Made by a program: the position numbers and the translations under genes
In this document: one piece after another, positions 55,110 through 63,369 of the stretch
Numbering within the stretch: the stretch's first letter is position 1
How the letters are laid out: each line of letters starts with the position of its first letter
Notes under the pieces: model-generated
What the model was told of the DNA's origin: nothing
What the model saw: only the letters and a program-made list of their open reading frames with translations
The model's database searches: none
Source of the DNA: Hymenobacter armeniacus
GTDB lineage: Bacteria > Bacteroidota > Bacteroidia > Cytophagales > Hymenobacteraceae
Assembly: GCF_014699055.1 (NCBI RefSeq)
Contig: NZ_JACXAC010000004.1
Coordinates: 620,001 to 684,000, forward strand
Reading direction: 5' to 3'
Length of the DNA stretch: 64,000 nt

Positions 55110-57443
55110 ATGAACGTTACTTTTTTACTGAAAAGAGCCCACCGCAAGTGGGCCCGGCGCGGTGCGTGCGCGCTGCTGATTGGGCTGGCTGCCCCGTCGG
55201 CCCATGCCCAAAACACCGCCACGTTGCGCGGCACGGTGGCCGATTCTGCCTCCGGACAGCCGCTGGCGGGCGTGAGCGTGGGCCTGCAGGGCCAACCCGG
55301 TGGCACAGCTACCGATGCGCTGGGCAACTTCCGATTGGGCGGACTGCCCACTGGTAGCTACACACTGCGCGTGGGCGCCCTGGGCTACCGTGCTCAATCT
55401 GTGCCCGTGACGCTGGCCGCCGGCGAAACTCAGCGCCTGAGCCTGCGCGTGGCTGCCACCACGCTCAACCTTGCGGAAGTGACCGTGAGCCAGCCCCGCG
55501 ACCCCAACCAGAGCCTGGCTGCCATCTCGCACATCGACCAAGCACTGCGGCCCATCAACTCGGCCCAAGACCTGTTGCGGCTGGTGCCGGGCCTGTTCAT
55601 TGCGCAGCATGCGGGGGGCGGCAAGGCCGAGCAGATTTTCCTGCGCGGCTTCGACTGTGACCACGGCACCGATTTCGCCGTGAGTATCGATGGGCTGCCC
55701 GTGAACATGGTGAGCCACGCCCACGGCCAGGGCTACGCCGATTTTCACTTCGTGATACCCGAAACGGTGGAGCAATTGAAAGTATACAAAGGACCCTACA
55801 CGGCGCGCTTCGGCGATTTTGCCACGGCCGGCGCGGGCGAATTCACCACCAAAACCCGGCTGGAGCGCAGCCAGGCAAAGCTGGAGGTGGGCCAGTTTGA
55901 CACGTACCGGGCGTTGGTGCTGCTGGACCTGCTGGGTGCTGGCCGCCACCTACTCAGCAAGCGTCCGGAAAGCGCCTACGTGGCCGCCGAGTACAACTTC
56001 ACCAACGCCTACTTCGACGCGCCGCAGCATTTCAAGCGTTTCAACGGCTTGGCGAAATACACCGGCCAGCTGTCGGAGCGCACCTCGCTCACGCTGCTGG
56101 GCTCGCATTTTACTTCCAATTGGGACGCCAGCGGACAGATTCCGGAGCGCGCCGTGCGCGACGGCCGCATCTCGCGCTACGGCAGCATCGACCCCACCGA
56201 GGGCGGCCGCACCGGCCGCACCAACGCCAGCGTTATCCTCAGCACGGCGCTGCCGCACGATGCCGTGCTGCGCCAGCAGGCCTACTATTCGAAGTACGAT
56301 TTCGGCTTGTTTTCCAACTTTACCTTCTTCCTGCGCGACTCCGTGAACGGCGATGAAATCGAGCAGACCGACGACCGGCACCTGTTCGGCTACACGGCCA
56401 CCTATGAGCGCGCCGACCAGTTCGGGGCCCGTTCGCTGCACAGCACCCTGGGCGTGGGCACGCGCAACGACTTTTCCACCCTGGGCCTGTTCCGGGCCAC
56501 CCGGCGCCAGATTACCGCGACCACCACCACGGGCCGCCTCTTCGAGCAAAACCTCAACGCCTACCTCGACGAAACCCTCGACCTGACGGACCGCCTCACG
56601 GTGAACGCCGCCCTGCGCGCCGATTTCTTCACGTTTGATTTTCGCGGGCAGCTGGCCGACGAGGCCACCGGGCAGCTGGAGCCGCTACGGGGCCGGGTGC
56701 GCCACGCCCGCGTGTCGCCCAAGCTGAACCTGTACTACCAGCTCACGCCCGCGGTGCAGCTGTTTGCCCGCTCGGGCCTGGGCTTCCATTCCAACGATGC
56801 CCGCGGCGTTATCCGCGACGCTACGGCCAACGTGCTGCCCCGCGCCTTGGGCTACGAGCTGGGCAGCACATTTAAGCCCCTGCCCAGCCTGGTGGTGAAC
56901 GCAGCCCTCTGGAGCCTGCACCTGCAGGACGAACTGGTGTACGTGGGCGACGAAGGCATCACCGAAAGCACCGGCCCCACCCAGCGCTACGGCCTCGACG
57001 TGGCCCTGCGCTACCAGCTCGGCCGCCGGTTGTTCCTCGACGGCGACTTCAACTACAACCACGGCCGCCAGCTGCAGGCCGAAGCCGGCGCCAACTACAT
57101 TCCGCTAGCGCCCACGTTCACCAGCACCGGCGGGCTCACCTACAAGGCCCCGCGCGGCCTGAGCGGCAGCCTGCGCTACCGCCACATCGACTCGCGCCCG
57201 GCCAACGACGATGGCAGCATCCGGGCGCGCGGCTACTTCCTGCTCGACGCCGTGCTGAGCTACACTACGCCCCGCTTCCAGTTCGGTGCCTCTGCGGAGA
57301 ACCTGCTCAACGTGGCCTGGAACCAGGCCCAGTTTGCCACCCAAAGCCGCCTGCCCGGCGAGGCGGCCGAGGGAGTGGACGAGCTGCATTTTACCCCCGG
57401 CACGCCTTTCTATGCCAAGCTGAACGCCAGCGTGTTTTTCTAA
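55110..57443 (+). CDS. TonB-dependent outer-membrane receptor with CarboxypepD_reg-like domain
   Basis: Imports a substrate across the outer membrane using TonB energy. Signal peptide (ARRGACALLIGLAAPSAHA), then a beta-sandwich domain TATLRGTVADSASGQPLAGVSV (residues about 32-110), a plug domain with INSAQDLLRLVPGLFIAQHAG, a His-rich loop SHAHGQGYADFHF, and the 22-strand barrel ending KLNASVFF. The start at 55110 is chosen for its signal peptide. 777 residues. The His-rich plug and the neighbouring HupE suggest a metal complex as substrate; this is inference. Confidence 0.88.
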   Translation: MNVTFLLKRAHRKWARRGACALLIGLAAPSAHAQNTATLRGTVADSASGQPLAGVSVGLQGQPGGTATDALGNFRLGGLPTGSYTLRVGALGYRAQSVPVTLAAGETQRLSLRVAATTLNLAEVTVSQPRDPNQSLAAISHIDQALRPINSAQDLLRLVPGLFIAQHAGGGKAEQIFLRGFDCDHGTDFAVSIDGLPVNMVSHAHGQGYADFHFVIPETVEQLKVYKGPYTARFGDFATAGAGEFTTKTRLERSQAKLEVGQFDTYRALVLLDLLGAGRHLLSKRPESAYVAAEYNFTNAYFDAPQHFKRFNGLAKYTGQLSERTSLTLLGSHFTSNWDASGQIPERAVRDGRISRYGSIDPTEGGRTGRTNASVILSTALPHDAVLRQQAYYSKYDFGLFSNFTFFLRDSVNGDEIEQTDDRHLFGYTATYERADQFGARSLHSTLGVGTRNDFSTLGLFRATRRQITATTTTGRLFEQNLNAYLDETLDLTDRLTVNAALRADFFTFDFRGQLADEATGQLEPLRGRVRHARVSPKLNLYYQLTPAVQLFARSGLGFHSNDARGVIRDATANVLPRALGYELGSTFKPLPSLVVNAALWSLHLQDELVYVGDEGITESTGPTQRYGLDVALRYQLGRRLFLDGDFNYNHGRQLQAEAGANYIPLAPTFTSTGGLTYKAPRGLSGSLRYRHIDSRPANDDGSIRARGYFLLDAVLSYTTPRFQFGASAENLLNVAWNQAQFATQSRLPGEAAEGVDELHFTPGTPFYAKLNASVFF

Positions 57444-57452
57444 TTCTATTGG

Positions 57453-57529
57453 CCGCGAAGCGCAGTGTTTTCAAAAAATAGAGGCCTACCCGAAGCCTGT
57501 CTTATCTTTGAAAACACCATACTTCGCGG
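57453..57529. promoter_or_regulatory. Quasi-palindrome around the -7 box of the repeat-protein gene
   Basis: CCGCGAAG (57453-57460) and GTGTTTTCAAA (57465-57475) pair with TTTGAAAACAC (57507-57517) and CTTCGCGG (57522-57529), with four unpaired bases on each side. TATCTTTG (57503-57510), an exact TAnnTTTG, overlaps the right arm. The gene starts at 57534. No TTG lies at the proper spacing. Confidence 0.65.
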
Positions 57530-57533
57530 TTTT

Positions 57534-60209
57534 ATGAAAAAAAATCTACCCTCTGTTCGCCCTAATTATCTGCCGCGTTTGAGGCAATGGGTGTATCTGC
57601 TAACCTGCTTGCTATCGTTGGCAGGGTTGCAGGCCATGGCTAGCTCGCCTACAGGCCCGACAGTGGCAGCCAGCCCGGCCCCTTCGTTAGCCATCGTCCT
57701 CAACCCCGACGGTTCCCTACGGCCGGGAGCGCAAGGCTCGTTTGATGCGCACCAGTTTAAGATGTTCACAGCACCGGACGGCAAGCCATTTTTTCGGCAA
57801 AGGTCAACTGCCGGTGCGGGCGACGAATACTGGCAACCGGGCTTCGGCATGGCTGGCACCAATAACACCGTCCGTACCGTGGTGCGCTCGGGCACAAATA
57901 TTTACATAGGTGGCGACTTTTCTACCGTTGGCAACGTCGTGGCGCGCAACATAGCGCGGTGGGGCGGCACGAGTTGGAGCAGCTTGGGCAACGGTGCCGC
58001 AAACGGAACCAACGGCCCGGTTTACGCCCTATTGGCGGTTGGTACTGACCTTTATGTGGGCGGCCGCTTTACGCAGGCCGGTGGAATAACCGCCCGTAGC
58101 GTGGCCAAATGGAGCAGCGCCAACTGGACCAGCTTGGGGACTGGCATAGGCACCAATAGCACACAGACTGCTTTGGTGCTGGCGCTTGCCATCATTGGTT
58201 CTGATTTGTACGTGGGCGGTAATTTCTATCAAGCTGGTAACACCTCAGCCAGCAGCGTGGCCATGTGGGACGGCACCGCGTGGAGTGCGCTGGGCACGAG
58301 CCTCAGCAACGGTGTAAGCGGCCTAATACCCGAGATTGACGCAATGGCAGTGGTCGGGACTGATTTGTATGTGGGCGGCAGTTTCACGGCGGCCGGCGGA
58401 GTATCGGCCAATAGAATTGCCAAGTGGAACGGCTCTACCTGGAGTGCGCTGGGGACGGGCATCGGCACCCTTAACAATGGCGGCGTCTGGGCCTTGCTGC
58501 CAGTGGGAACGGACCTCTACGTGGGCGGTGGGTTTTCGGTAGCTGGTGGCGTTACGGTTGATTGCTTGGCGAAGTGGAACGGCAGCAGTTGGAGCCGAGT
58601 GGGCGGTGCGGGCTTCGCCAATGGCCAGAGCAACGGCATTGTCACAGGCCTTGCCTTCGTTGGCACGGAGCTCTACATCACGGGCGCATTTCGGCAGTCG
58701 GCCGGTGCGGTTGCCGACTTTACGGCCCGATGGGACGGCACGACGTGGCGTGGCGTGGGCACGGGCCTGAGCGGTACGATAGGTGCAGCTGCTTACTCCC
58801 TGCTTGTCGTGGCCAACGAGGTGTATGTGGGAGGTAAATTTTTGACCGCCGGTGGCAGCCGTGCCGACAACATTGCCCGGTGGAACGGCACCAATTGGAG
58901 CCCTCTGTCACCTAATATGGCCGCTGCTAATGGTCTGGACGCAGTTGTTTTTTCTTTAGGAATAGCCGGTAACAACACTGTGTACGCGGGAGGCCTTTTT
59001 CAGCAGGCCGGAGGTGTCGTTGCCGAAGGAATTGCCCGCTGGAACGGAGCGAGTTGGAGTAGTTTGCCGAGCGGAAGCTATTCGGGTGGGATGCAGGTAC
59101 GGGCCATCGCGGTGGCGGGCACCGACGTGTACGTGGGAGGCATCTTCCACAACGTAGGTACGGTGCCGGCCGAATACGTGGCCAAGTGGAACGGCACCAC
59201 TTGGAGCAGCTTGGGCACCGGCACGAGCAACGGCGTAAACAGCTATGTGTACGCGTTAGCGGTAGTAGGCAGCGACTTATATGTGGGTGGCAATTTTACC
59301 CAGGCCGGGGGAAATTCGGCCAATTACGTTGCCAAATGGAACGGAACCAACTGGAGCAGCCTTGGTCCGGCCGGCGCCAACGGCGTCGGCAATCCCAACT
59401 CTGCTGCCGTCCAGGCACTCGCCGTCGTGGGCACCGACCTTTACGTGGGTGGGCTGTTCAATCGGGCCGGCAGCACCACGGTCAGCAACATCGCGCGTTG
59501 GAACGGCACCGCCTGGAGCAGCGTTGGCACCGGGGTTAGTGGGTCGGTGCTGGCGCTGGCAGTGGCAGGCAACATAGTGTACGCGGGCGGTTTTTTTAAC
59601 CAAGCGGGTGGAGTGCCAGCCAACCAGGTGGCCCGGTGGGACGGCACGGCTTGGAGCAGCCTGGGCTCCGGCCCAGCTAACGGACTCACAAGCCAAGGCT
59701 ACGTGCAGGCCCTGGCTGTGGTCGGTTCCGACCTCTACGCGGGAGGCTTCTTCACGCAAGTCGGCGGAGTGGCCACGCAAAACCTGGCCCGGTGGGATGG
59801 CACGAGTTGGAGCCGCGTCGGTACGGGCACGAACGGCGCAGTATATGCCTTGGCTGCCGTTGGAAACCAACTCTACGCCGGTGGGTCTTTCACGGCGGTG
59901 GGCGACGAAACGAAAGTTATGAACAGCTTCGGCATCTATGACCCCAGCGCACCCACTGCCACTGCCGGCGCAACGCCAACCACGGCCGTGAGCCTATACC
60001 CTAACCCTGCATCGCAGCAAGTTACTTTTTCTCTCCCTCCGGCTAATAGACTCCGATACATCGAACTAAGGGACGCGCGCGGCCAGCTACTGCGGCAGGT
60101 GCCCCTGCAAGCGGGGACGGGCGCCGTCGCACTGCCTGTTAGCGGACTACCAACCTGTGTATACCTGCTGCGCTGTGGCCAAGTGGTTCGGCGGTTATTG
60201 GTGCCGTAA
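57534..60209 (+). CDS. T9SS-exported protein with 13 beta-propeller-like repeats
   Basis: An 891-residue secreted protein. Signal peptide about residues 1-36 (WVYLLTCLLSLAGLQAMA). Residues about 110-790 are 13 full repeats and a partial one, each about 48-54 residues, with the pattern VGxDLYVGGxFTQAGG, then ARWNGTxWSSLGxG. Such blades resemble kelch or delta-60 repeats and would form one or two beta propellers. The last 75 residues (SLYPNPASQQVTFSLPP onwards) are a type A sorting domain. Likely a surface or adhesion protein; ligand unknown. Confidence 0.88.
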   Translation: MKKNLPSVRPNYLPRLRQWVYLLTCLLSLAGLQAMASSPTGPTVAASPAPSLAIVLNPDGSLRPGAQGSFDAHQFKMFTAPDGKPFFRQRSTAGAGDEYWQPGFGMAGTNNTVRTVVRSGTNIYIGGDFSTVGNVVARNIARWGGTSWSSLGNGAANGTNGPVYALLAVGTDLYVGGRFTQAGGITARSVAKWSSANWTSLGTGIGTNSTQTALVLALAIIGSDLYVGGNFYQAGNTSASSVAMWDGTAWSALGTSLSNGVSGLIPEIDAMAVVGTDLYVGGSFTAAGGVSANRIAKWNGSTWSALGTGIGTLNNGGVWALLPVGTDLYVGGGFSVAGGVTVDCLAKWNGSSWSRVGGAGFANGQSNGIVTGLAFVGTELYITGAFRQSAGAVADFTARWDGTTWRGVGTGLSGTIGAAAYSLLVVANEVYVGGKFLTAGGSRADNIARWNGTNWSPLSPNMAAANGLDAVVFSLGIAGNNTVYAGGLFQQAGGVVAEGIARWNGASWSSLPSGSYSGGMQVRAIAVAGTDVYVGGIFHNVGTVPAEYVAKWNGTTWSSLGTGTSNGVNSYVYALAVVGSDLYVGGNFTQAGGNSANYVAKWNGTNWSSLGPAGANGVGNPNSAAVQALAVVGTDLYVGGLFNRAGSTTVSNIARWNGTAWSSVGTGVSGSVLALAVAGNIVYAGGFFNQAGGVPANQVARWDGTAWSSLGSGPANGLTSQGYVQALAVVGSDLYAGGFFTQVGGVATQNLARWDGTSWSRVGTGTNGAVYALAAVGNQLYAGGSFTAVGDETKVMNSFGIYDPSAPTATAGATPTTAVSLYPNPASQQVTFSLPPANRLRYIELRDARGQLLRQVPLQAGTGAVALPVSGLPTCVYLLRCGQVVRRLLVP

Positions 60210-60300
60210 GGCACTATCTTCAGATTCTGAAGCTAAAAAGCCTCTGTAGTACTTTTAAACAATGGTTGGGTCAAAAGACGGGAACTCGCTTACTACTTTA

Positions 60301-61125
60301 ATGATGGAAAAACGGCTGCTGGTGCTGGCCATAAGCGGGTTACTTGCGGCCGGCTGTCAGCTTCGCGCTAACGAGTCCCAATCCCCAGCCGTGAACGGTG
60401 TTCCGTTGCCGGCGCCGGAGCTTTTTACTCCGGCTCCTACGCCCGACTCGTTGGTCCTGACGCCACCGGCGGTTCTTCCCAACGTGCCCGATACCCTGCG
60501 CCAGGCCATCCGGCAGCTGCACGCTGCCCTGGGCCCCGCCGCCGCCGGGCTGCGCCCGGCAGTGTTGGAGCAGGCTTGCGTGGGCTACCTCACGCTGCAC
60601 CCCACCGGCCGCATTGAGCGCGCCGGCTTGCTGGCCGTGGCCGACATGGACCTGCCCAACACCGTGGAGCGCCTCTGGGTCATCGACCTGAAGAACGCGC
60701 AGGTGCTGCACCGCAGCCTCGTGGCCCACGGCGAAGGCTCGGGCCACCTGCGTGCCCGCCGCTTTTCCAACGAAGAGAAATCGGCCTGTACCTCGTTGGG
60801 CTTCTACCGCACGGCCGACACCTACGACGGCATCCACGGTTACTCGCGCCGCATCGAAGGGCTCGACAAAGGCCAGAACGCCAATGCCTACGACCGGTAC
60901 GTGGTGCTGCACGCCGCCGACTATGCCAGCCCGAAGTACGTGCAGCAGCACGGCCACCTGGGCTACAGCCGCGGCTGCCCGGCCCTGCCGCCCGAACAGT
61001 TCAAAGACATCATTGCCACGCTGCGCGTGGGCAGCCTGCTGCTGGTGAGCGGCCCCGGGCTGGCTTCGCGCTGGCTCGACGGGCCGGCCGCCGGGCGGCG
61101 CTTTCTCAAGCGCGGCTGGCTGTAG
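60301..61125 (+). CDS. L,D-transpeptidase-like lipoprotein
   Basis: A 274-residue protein of the murein L,D-transpeptidase catalytic-domain family. The start at 60301 gives a lipoprotein signal (LLVLAISGLLAAGCQ) with the lipid-bearing cysteine after LAAG. The catalytic part has VVLHAADY and SRGCPAL with nucleophile C226 and the His of the first motif. The frame opens 13 codons earlier at 60262. Followed 148 bases downstream by a paralogue. Probably remodels peptidoglycan cross-links in the periplasm. Confidence 0.82.
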   Translation: MMEKRLLVLAISGLLAAGCQLRANESQSPAVNGVPLPAPELFTPAPTPDSLVLTPPAVLPNVPDTLRQAIRQLHAALGPAAAGLRPAVLEQACVGYLTLHPTGRIERAGLLAVADMDLPNTVERLWVIDLKNAQVLHRSLVAHGEGSGHLRARRFSNEEKSACTSLGFYRTADTYDGIHGYSRRIEGLDKGQNANAYDRYVVLHAADYASPKYVQQHGHLGYSRGCPALPPEQFKDIIATLRVGSLLLVSGPGLASRWLDGPAAGRRFLKRGWL

Positions 61126-61273
61126 CCGCCCCCAGAAAATAGCGGTTTGGAATTATTTGGAGGTTGTTGTCGTTGATAACTCGTCCTTAGCGGGCGAAGC
61201 TTTCGTATAAGGTTATGGGCCAGTCGTCTTTTGGGCGGTGGGCCGCCTTTCCATCAGCTATTCTTTCCCTATC

Positions 61274-62113
61274 ATGCACCAGACCAGCATAGTTCAGCGC
61301 AAACGGAAGGTATTGCGGCGCCAGCGCATCGCGCGGCGGGTGCTGCCGTTCCTGGCTTCTTTGTTCCTGGCCACGCCCATGGCCGGCCCCGTCACGAAGT
61401 CGATGGCCGGCGGTGCGCGCAGCGAATTGCGCCTGCCCAAAGTCGATTTCTCGCCCCAGGTCGTGTTCGACCAGAAGCTGCGGGCCACCTACACGGCCCT
61501 CGGCGCCGAGCAGGAAGGCTTGCGCTTCGAAACGTTTGCCAAGGCCATGACCGGCTACCTCAACCTGCGCCAGGCCGGCAAGCTGGACGAAAACAAGCAG
61601 CTGCTGACGGTGGTCGATTTCGACTTGCCCAGCACCGAAAAGCGCTTGTGGGTGCTCGACTTGGCCAAAAACGACATCCTGTTTCACACGCTCGTGGCCC
61701 ACGGCCACAATTCCGGCGAGAACGAAGCCACCAACTTCTCCAACACCGACCAGAGCAACATGAGCAGCCTCGGCTTCTACGCCACCAGCGGCGAATACGT
61801 GGGCAAGCACGGCCGCTCGCTGAAGCTGGAAGGCCTGGACGAAGGCTTCAATACCAACGCCGAAGCGCGCTCGGTGGTGATGCACGGCGCCGACTACGTG
61901 AGCGAAGAGTTCATCAAGCAAAACGGCCGCCTGGGCCGCAGCCTCGGCTGCCCCGCGCTGCCCATGGAGTTGAAAGACCAAATCATCGAAACCGTGACGG
62001 GCGGCACCTGCCTGTTCGTGAATCGTTCCGACGCCGGCTACTCGTCGCAGTACCTCAACGAGCAGGTGGCCATCGCCGCGCTGGTGCCCCAGGCGGCGAA
62101 TCACCTTTCTTAA
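61274..62113 (+). CDS. L,D-transpeptidase-like secreted protein
   Basis: A 279-residue paralogue of the preceding gene. It has a signal peptide (RVLPFLASLFLATPMAG) rather than a lipobox. RLWVLDLAKNDILFHTLVAHG, VVMHGADY and SLGCPALP correspond to the same catalytic block, with C226. The pair probably arose by tandem duplication and then diverged in localisation: membrane-anchored versus soluble. Start at 61274; the upstream part of the frame lacks a signal. Confidence 0.83.
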   Translation: MHQTSIVQRKRKVLRRQRIARRVLPFLASLFLATPMAGPVTKSMAGGARSELRLPKVDFSPQVVFDQKLRATYTALGAEQEGLRFETFAKAMTGYLNLRQAGKLDENKQLLTVVDFDLPSTEKRLWVLDLAKNDILFHTLVAHGHNSGENEATNFSNTDQSNMSSLGFYATSGEYVGKHGRSLKLEGLDEGFNTNAEARSVVMHGADYVSEEFIKQNGRLGRSLGCPALPMELKDQIIETVTGGTCLFVNRSDAGYSSQYLNEQVAIAALVPQAANHLS

Positions 62114-62131
62114 CGTTCCGGTTTAGCCAAT

Positions 62132-62166
62132 AAAAAAAGCCCCGCGTTCACACGCGAGGCTTTTTT
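62132..62166. terminator. Bidirectional terminator between L,D-transpeptidase and Ldh genes
   Basis: AAAAAAAGCC with inner CGCG/CGCG pairs with GGCTTTTTT. A and T runs flank it, serving both converging genes. Confidence 0.88.
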
Positions 62167-62193
62167 GTGGTCGGTTATTTCACTGTTGGGGCT

Positions 62194-63258
62194 TTACAGC
62201 TTCACCCCAAACTTTGCGCCCACACCCTCCAGGTCCTTCACCACGGCATCGAGCAGCGGAATGCCGTCGAGCAGGCGGTGGGCGGCCGTTTCGCGCTCCG
62301 GGTCGCCGGGAATGAGTACTTTTTTGCCTTCCACGGCCTGGGCGTTGCGGAAGGTCGAAATCCAGTTGTCCATGTGGGCTTTGAACTCATCGGCGGGCCG
62401 AAAGGCATCGACGCGCATGGCTCCGAAGAAGTGGCCCAGGCCCTGGCCCACGGGGTTGGCCGAGGGCTGCAGGAAGGCCACAAACGGCGGCACCCAGGGG
62501 CCGTAATTAGCGCCCGAAAGCACGGCCGAAAAGATGTCGACGATGCTGCCCAGCGCGTAGCCTTTGTGCGAGCCGGTGGCGCCGCCCAGCGGCAGCAGCG
62601 CGCCGCCGTTCTTCACGGCGTTGGCATCGGTGCTGGGCTGGCCGTCGGCGGTTTGGGCCCAGCCTTCGGGTAGGGGCGTGCCTTTGCGCTGGGCAATTTC
62701 GAGCTTGCCGTTGGCGGCGGTGGTGGTGGCCATGTCGGCCACGAAATCGGGCTGTTCGCCGGCGGGCACGGCCACGGCAATGGGATTGGTACCGAGAAGT
62801 CTATCCAAGGAATAGGTGGGTGCCACCAGCGGCGAGGCGTTGGTCATGGCCACGCCTATCATGTCGTGGGCCAGGGCCAGCATGGCGTGGTAGCCGGCAA
62901 TGCCGAAGTGGTTGGAGTTCTTTACCGACACCCAGCCCGAGCCCACCTGCTGGGCCTTCTCGATGGCCACGCGCATGGCTTTGGGGCCCACCACCAGGCC
63001 CAGGCCGCCGTCACCGTCCACCACGGCGGTGCTGGGCGTTTCGTAGGTCACGCCTACCCGGGGCGTGGCGTTGATGCGGCCGGCCTCCCAGAGGCGCACG
63101 TAGCCCACCAGCCGGGCCACGCCGTGTGAGTCGATGCCGCGCAGGTCCGCCGACAGCAGGGTTTCGGTGGCCAGCGTGGCATCGGCCTCGGGGCAGCCCA
63201 TGCTGCGGAAAACGCTTTCGGTGAACGTGAAAAGCTGGCTGTAGGAGAAGGTCGACAT
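62194..63258 (-). CDS. Ldh-family NAD(P)-dependent oxidoreductase (malate/L-lactate dehydrogenase family)
   Basis: A 354-residue cytoplasmic protein of the MDH2/LDH2 family, separate from classical Rossmann LDH. LLSADLRGIDSHGVARLVGYV holds the catalytic His, and NSNHFGIAGYHAMLA and TNASPLVAPTYSLDRLLGTNP are hallmarks. GATGSHKGYALGSIVDIFSAVLSG (here in two parts, GATGSHKGYALGSI and VDIFSAVLSG) is the C-terminal block. The substrate among malate, lactate or ureidoglycolate-type hydroxyacids is not decidable. The 33-bp inverted repeat lies directly upstream. Confidence 0.9.
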   Translation of the reverse strand: MSTFSYSQLFTFTESVFRSMGCPEADATLATETLLSADLRGIDSHGVARLVGYVRLWEAGRINATPRVGVTYETPSTAVVDGDGGLGLVVGPKAMRVAIEKAQQVGSGWVSVKNSNHFGIAGYHAMLALAHDMIGVAMTNASPLVAPTYSLDRLLGTNPIAVAVPAGEQPDFVADMATTTAANGKLEIAQRKGTPLPEGWAQTADGQPSTDANAVKNGGALLPLGGATGSHKGYALGSIVDIFSAVLSGANYGPWVPPFVAFLQPSANPVGQGLGHFFGAMRVDAFRPADEFKAHMDNWISTFRNAQAVEGKKVLIPGDPERETAAHRLLDGIPLLDAVVKDLEGVGAKFGVKL

Positions 63259-63263
63259 AGGGC

Positions 63264-63359
63264 GTCATGCAGAGCGCAGCGAAGCATCTCGCGTGCTCTA
63301 ACTGATTCAATCAATTATTTGCTTGGGCACGCGAGATGCTTCGCTGCGCTCTGCATGAC
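63264..63359. repeat. Perfect 33-bp inverted repeat between Ppx/GppA and Ldh genes
   Basis: The arm 63264-63296 (beginning GTCATGCAGAGCGCAG) is an exact reverse complement of 63327-63359, with a 30-base AT-rich loop. It fills the 111-base gap. Similar GTCATG...GAAGCATCTC palindromes recur between genes in Hymenobacter relatives as I recall, so this is probably one copy of a dispersed element. Confidence 0.85.
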
Positions 63360-63369
63360 CGGCTGTGAA

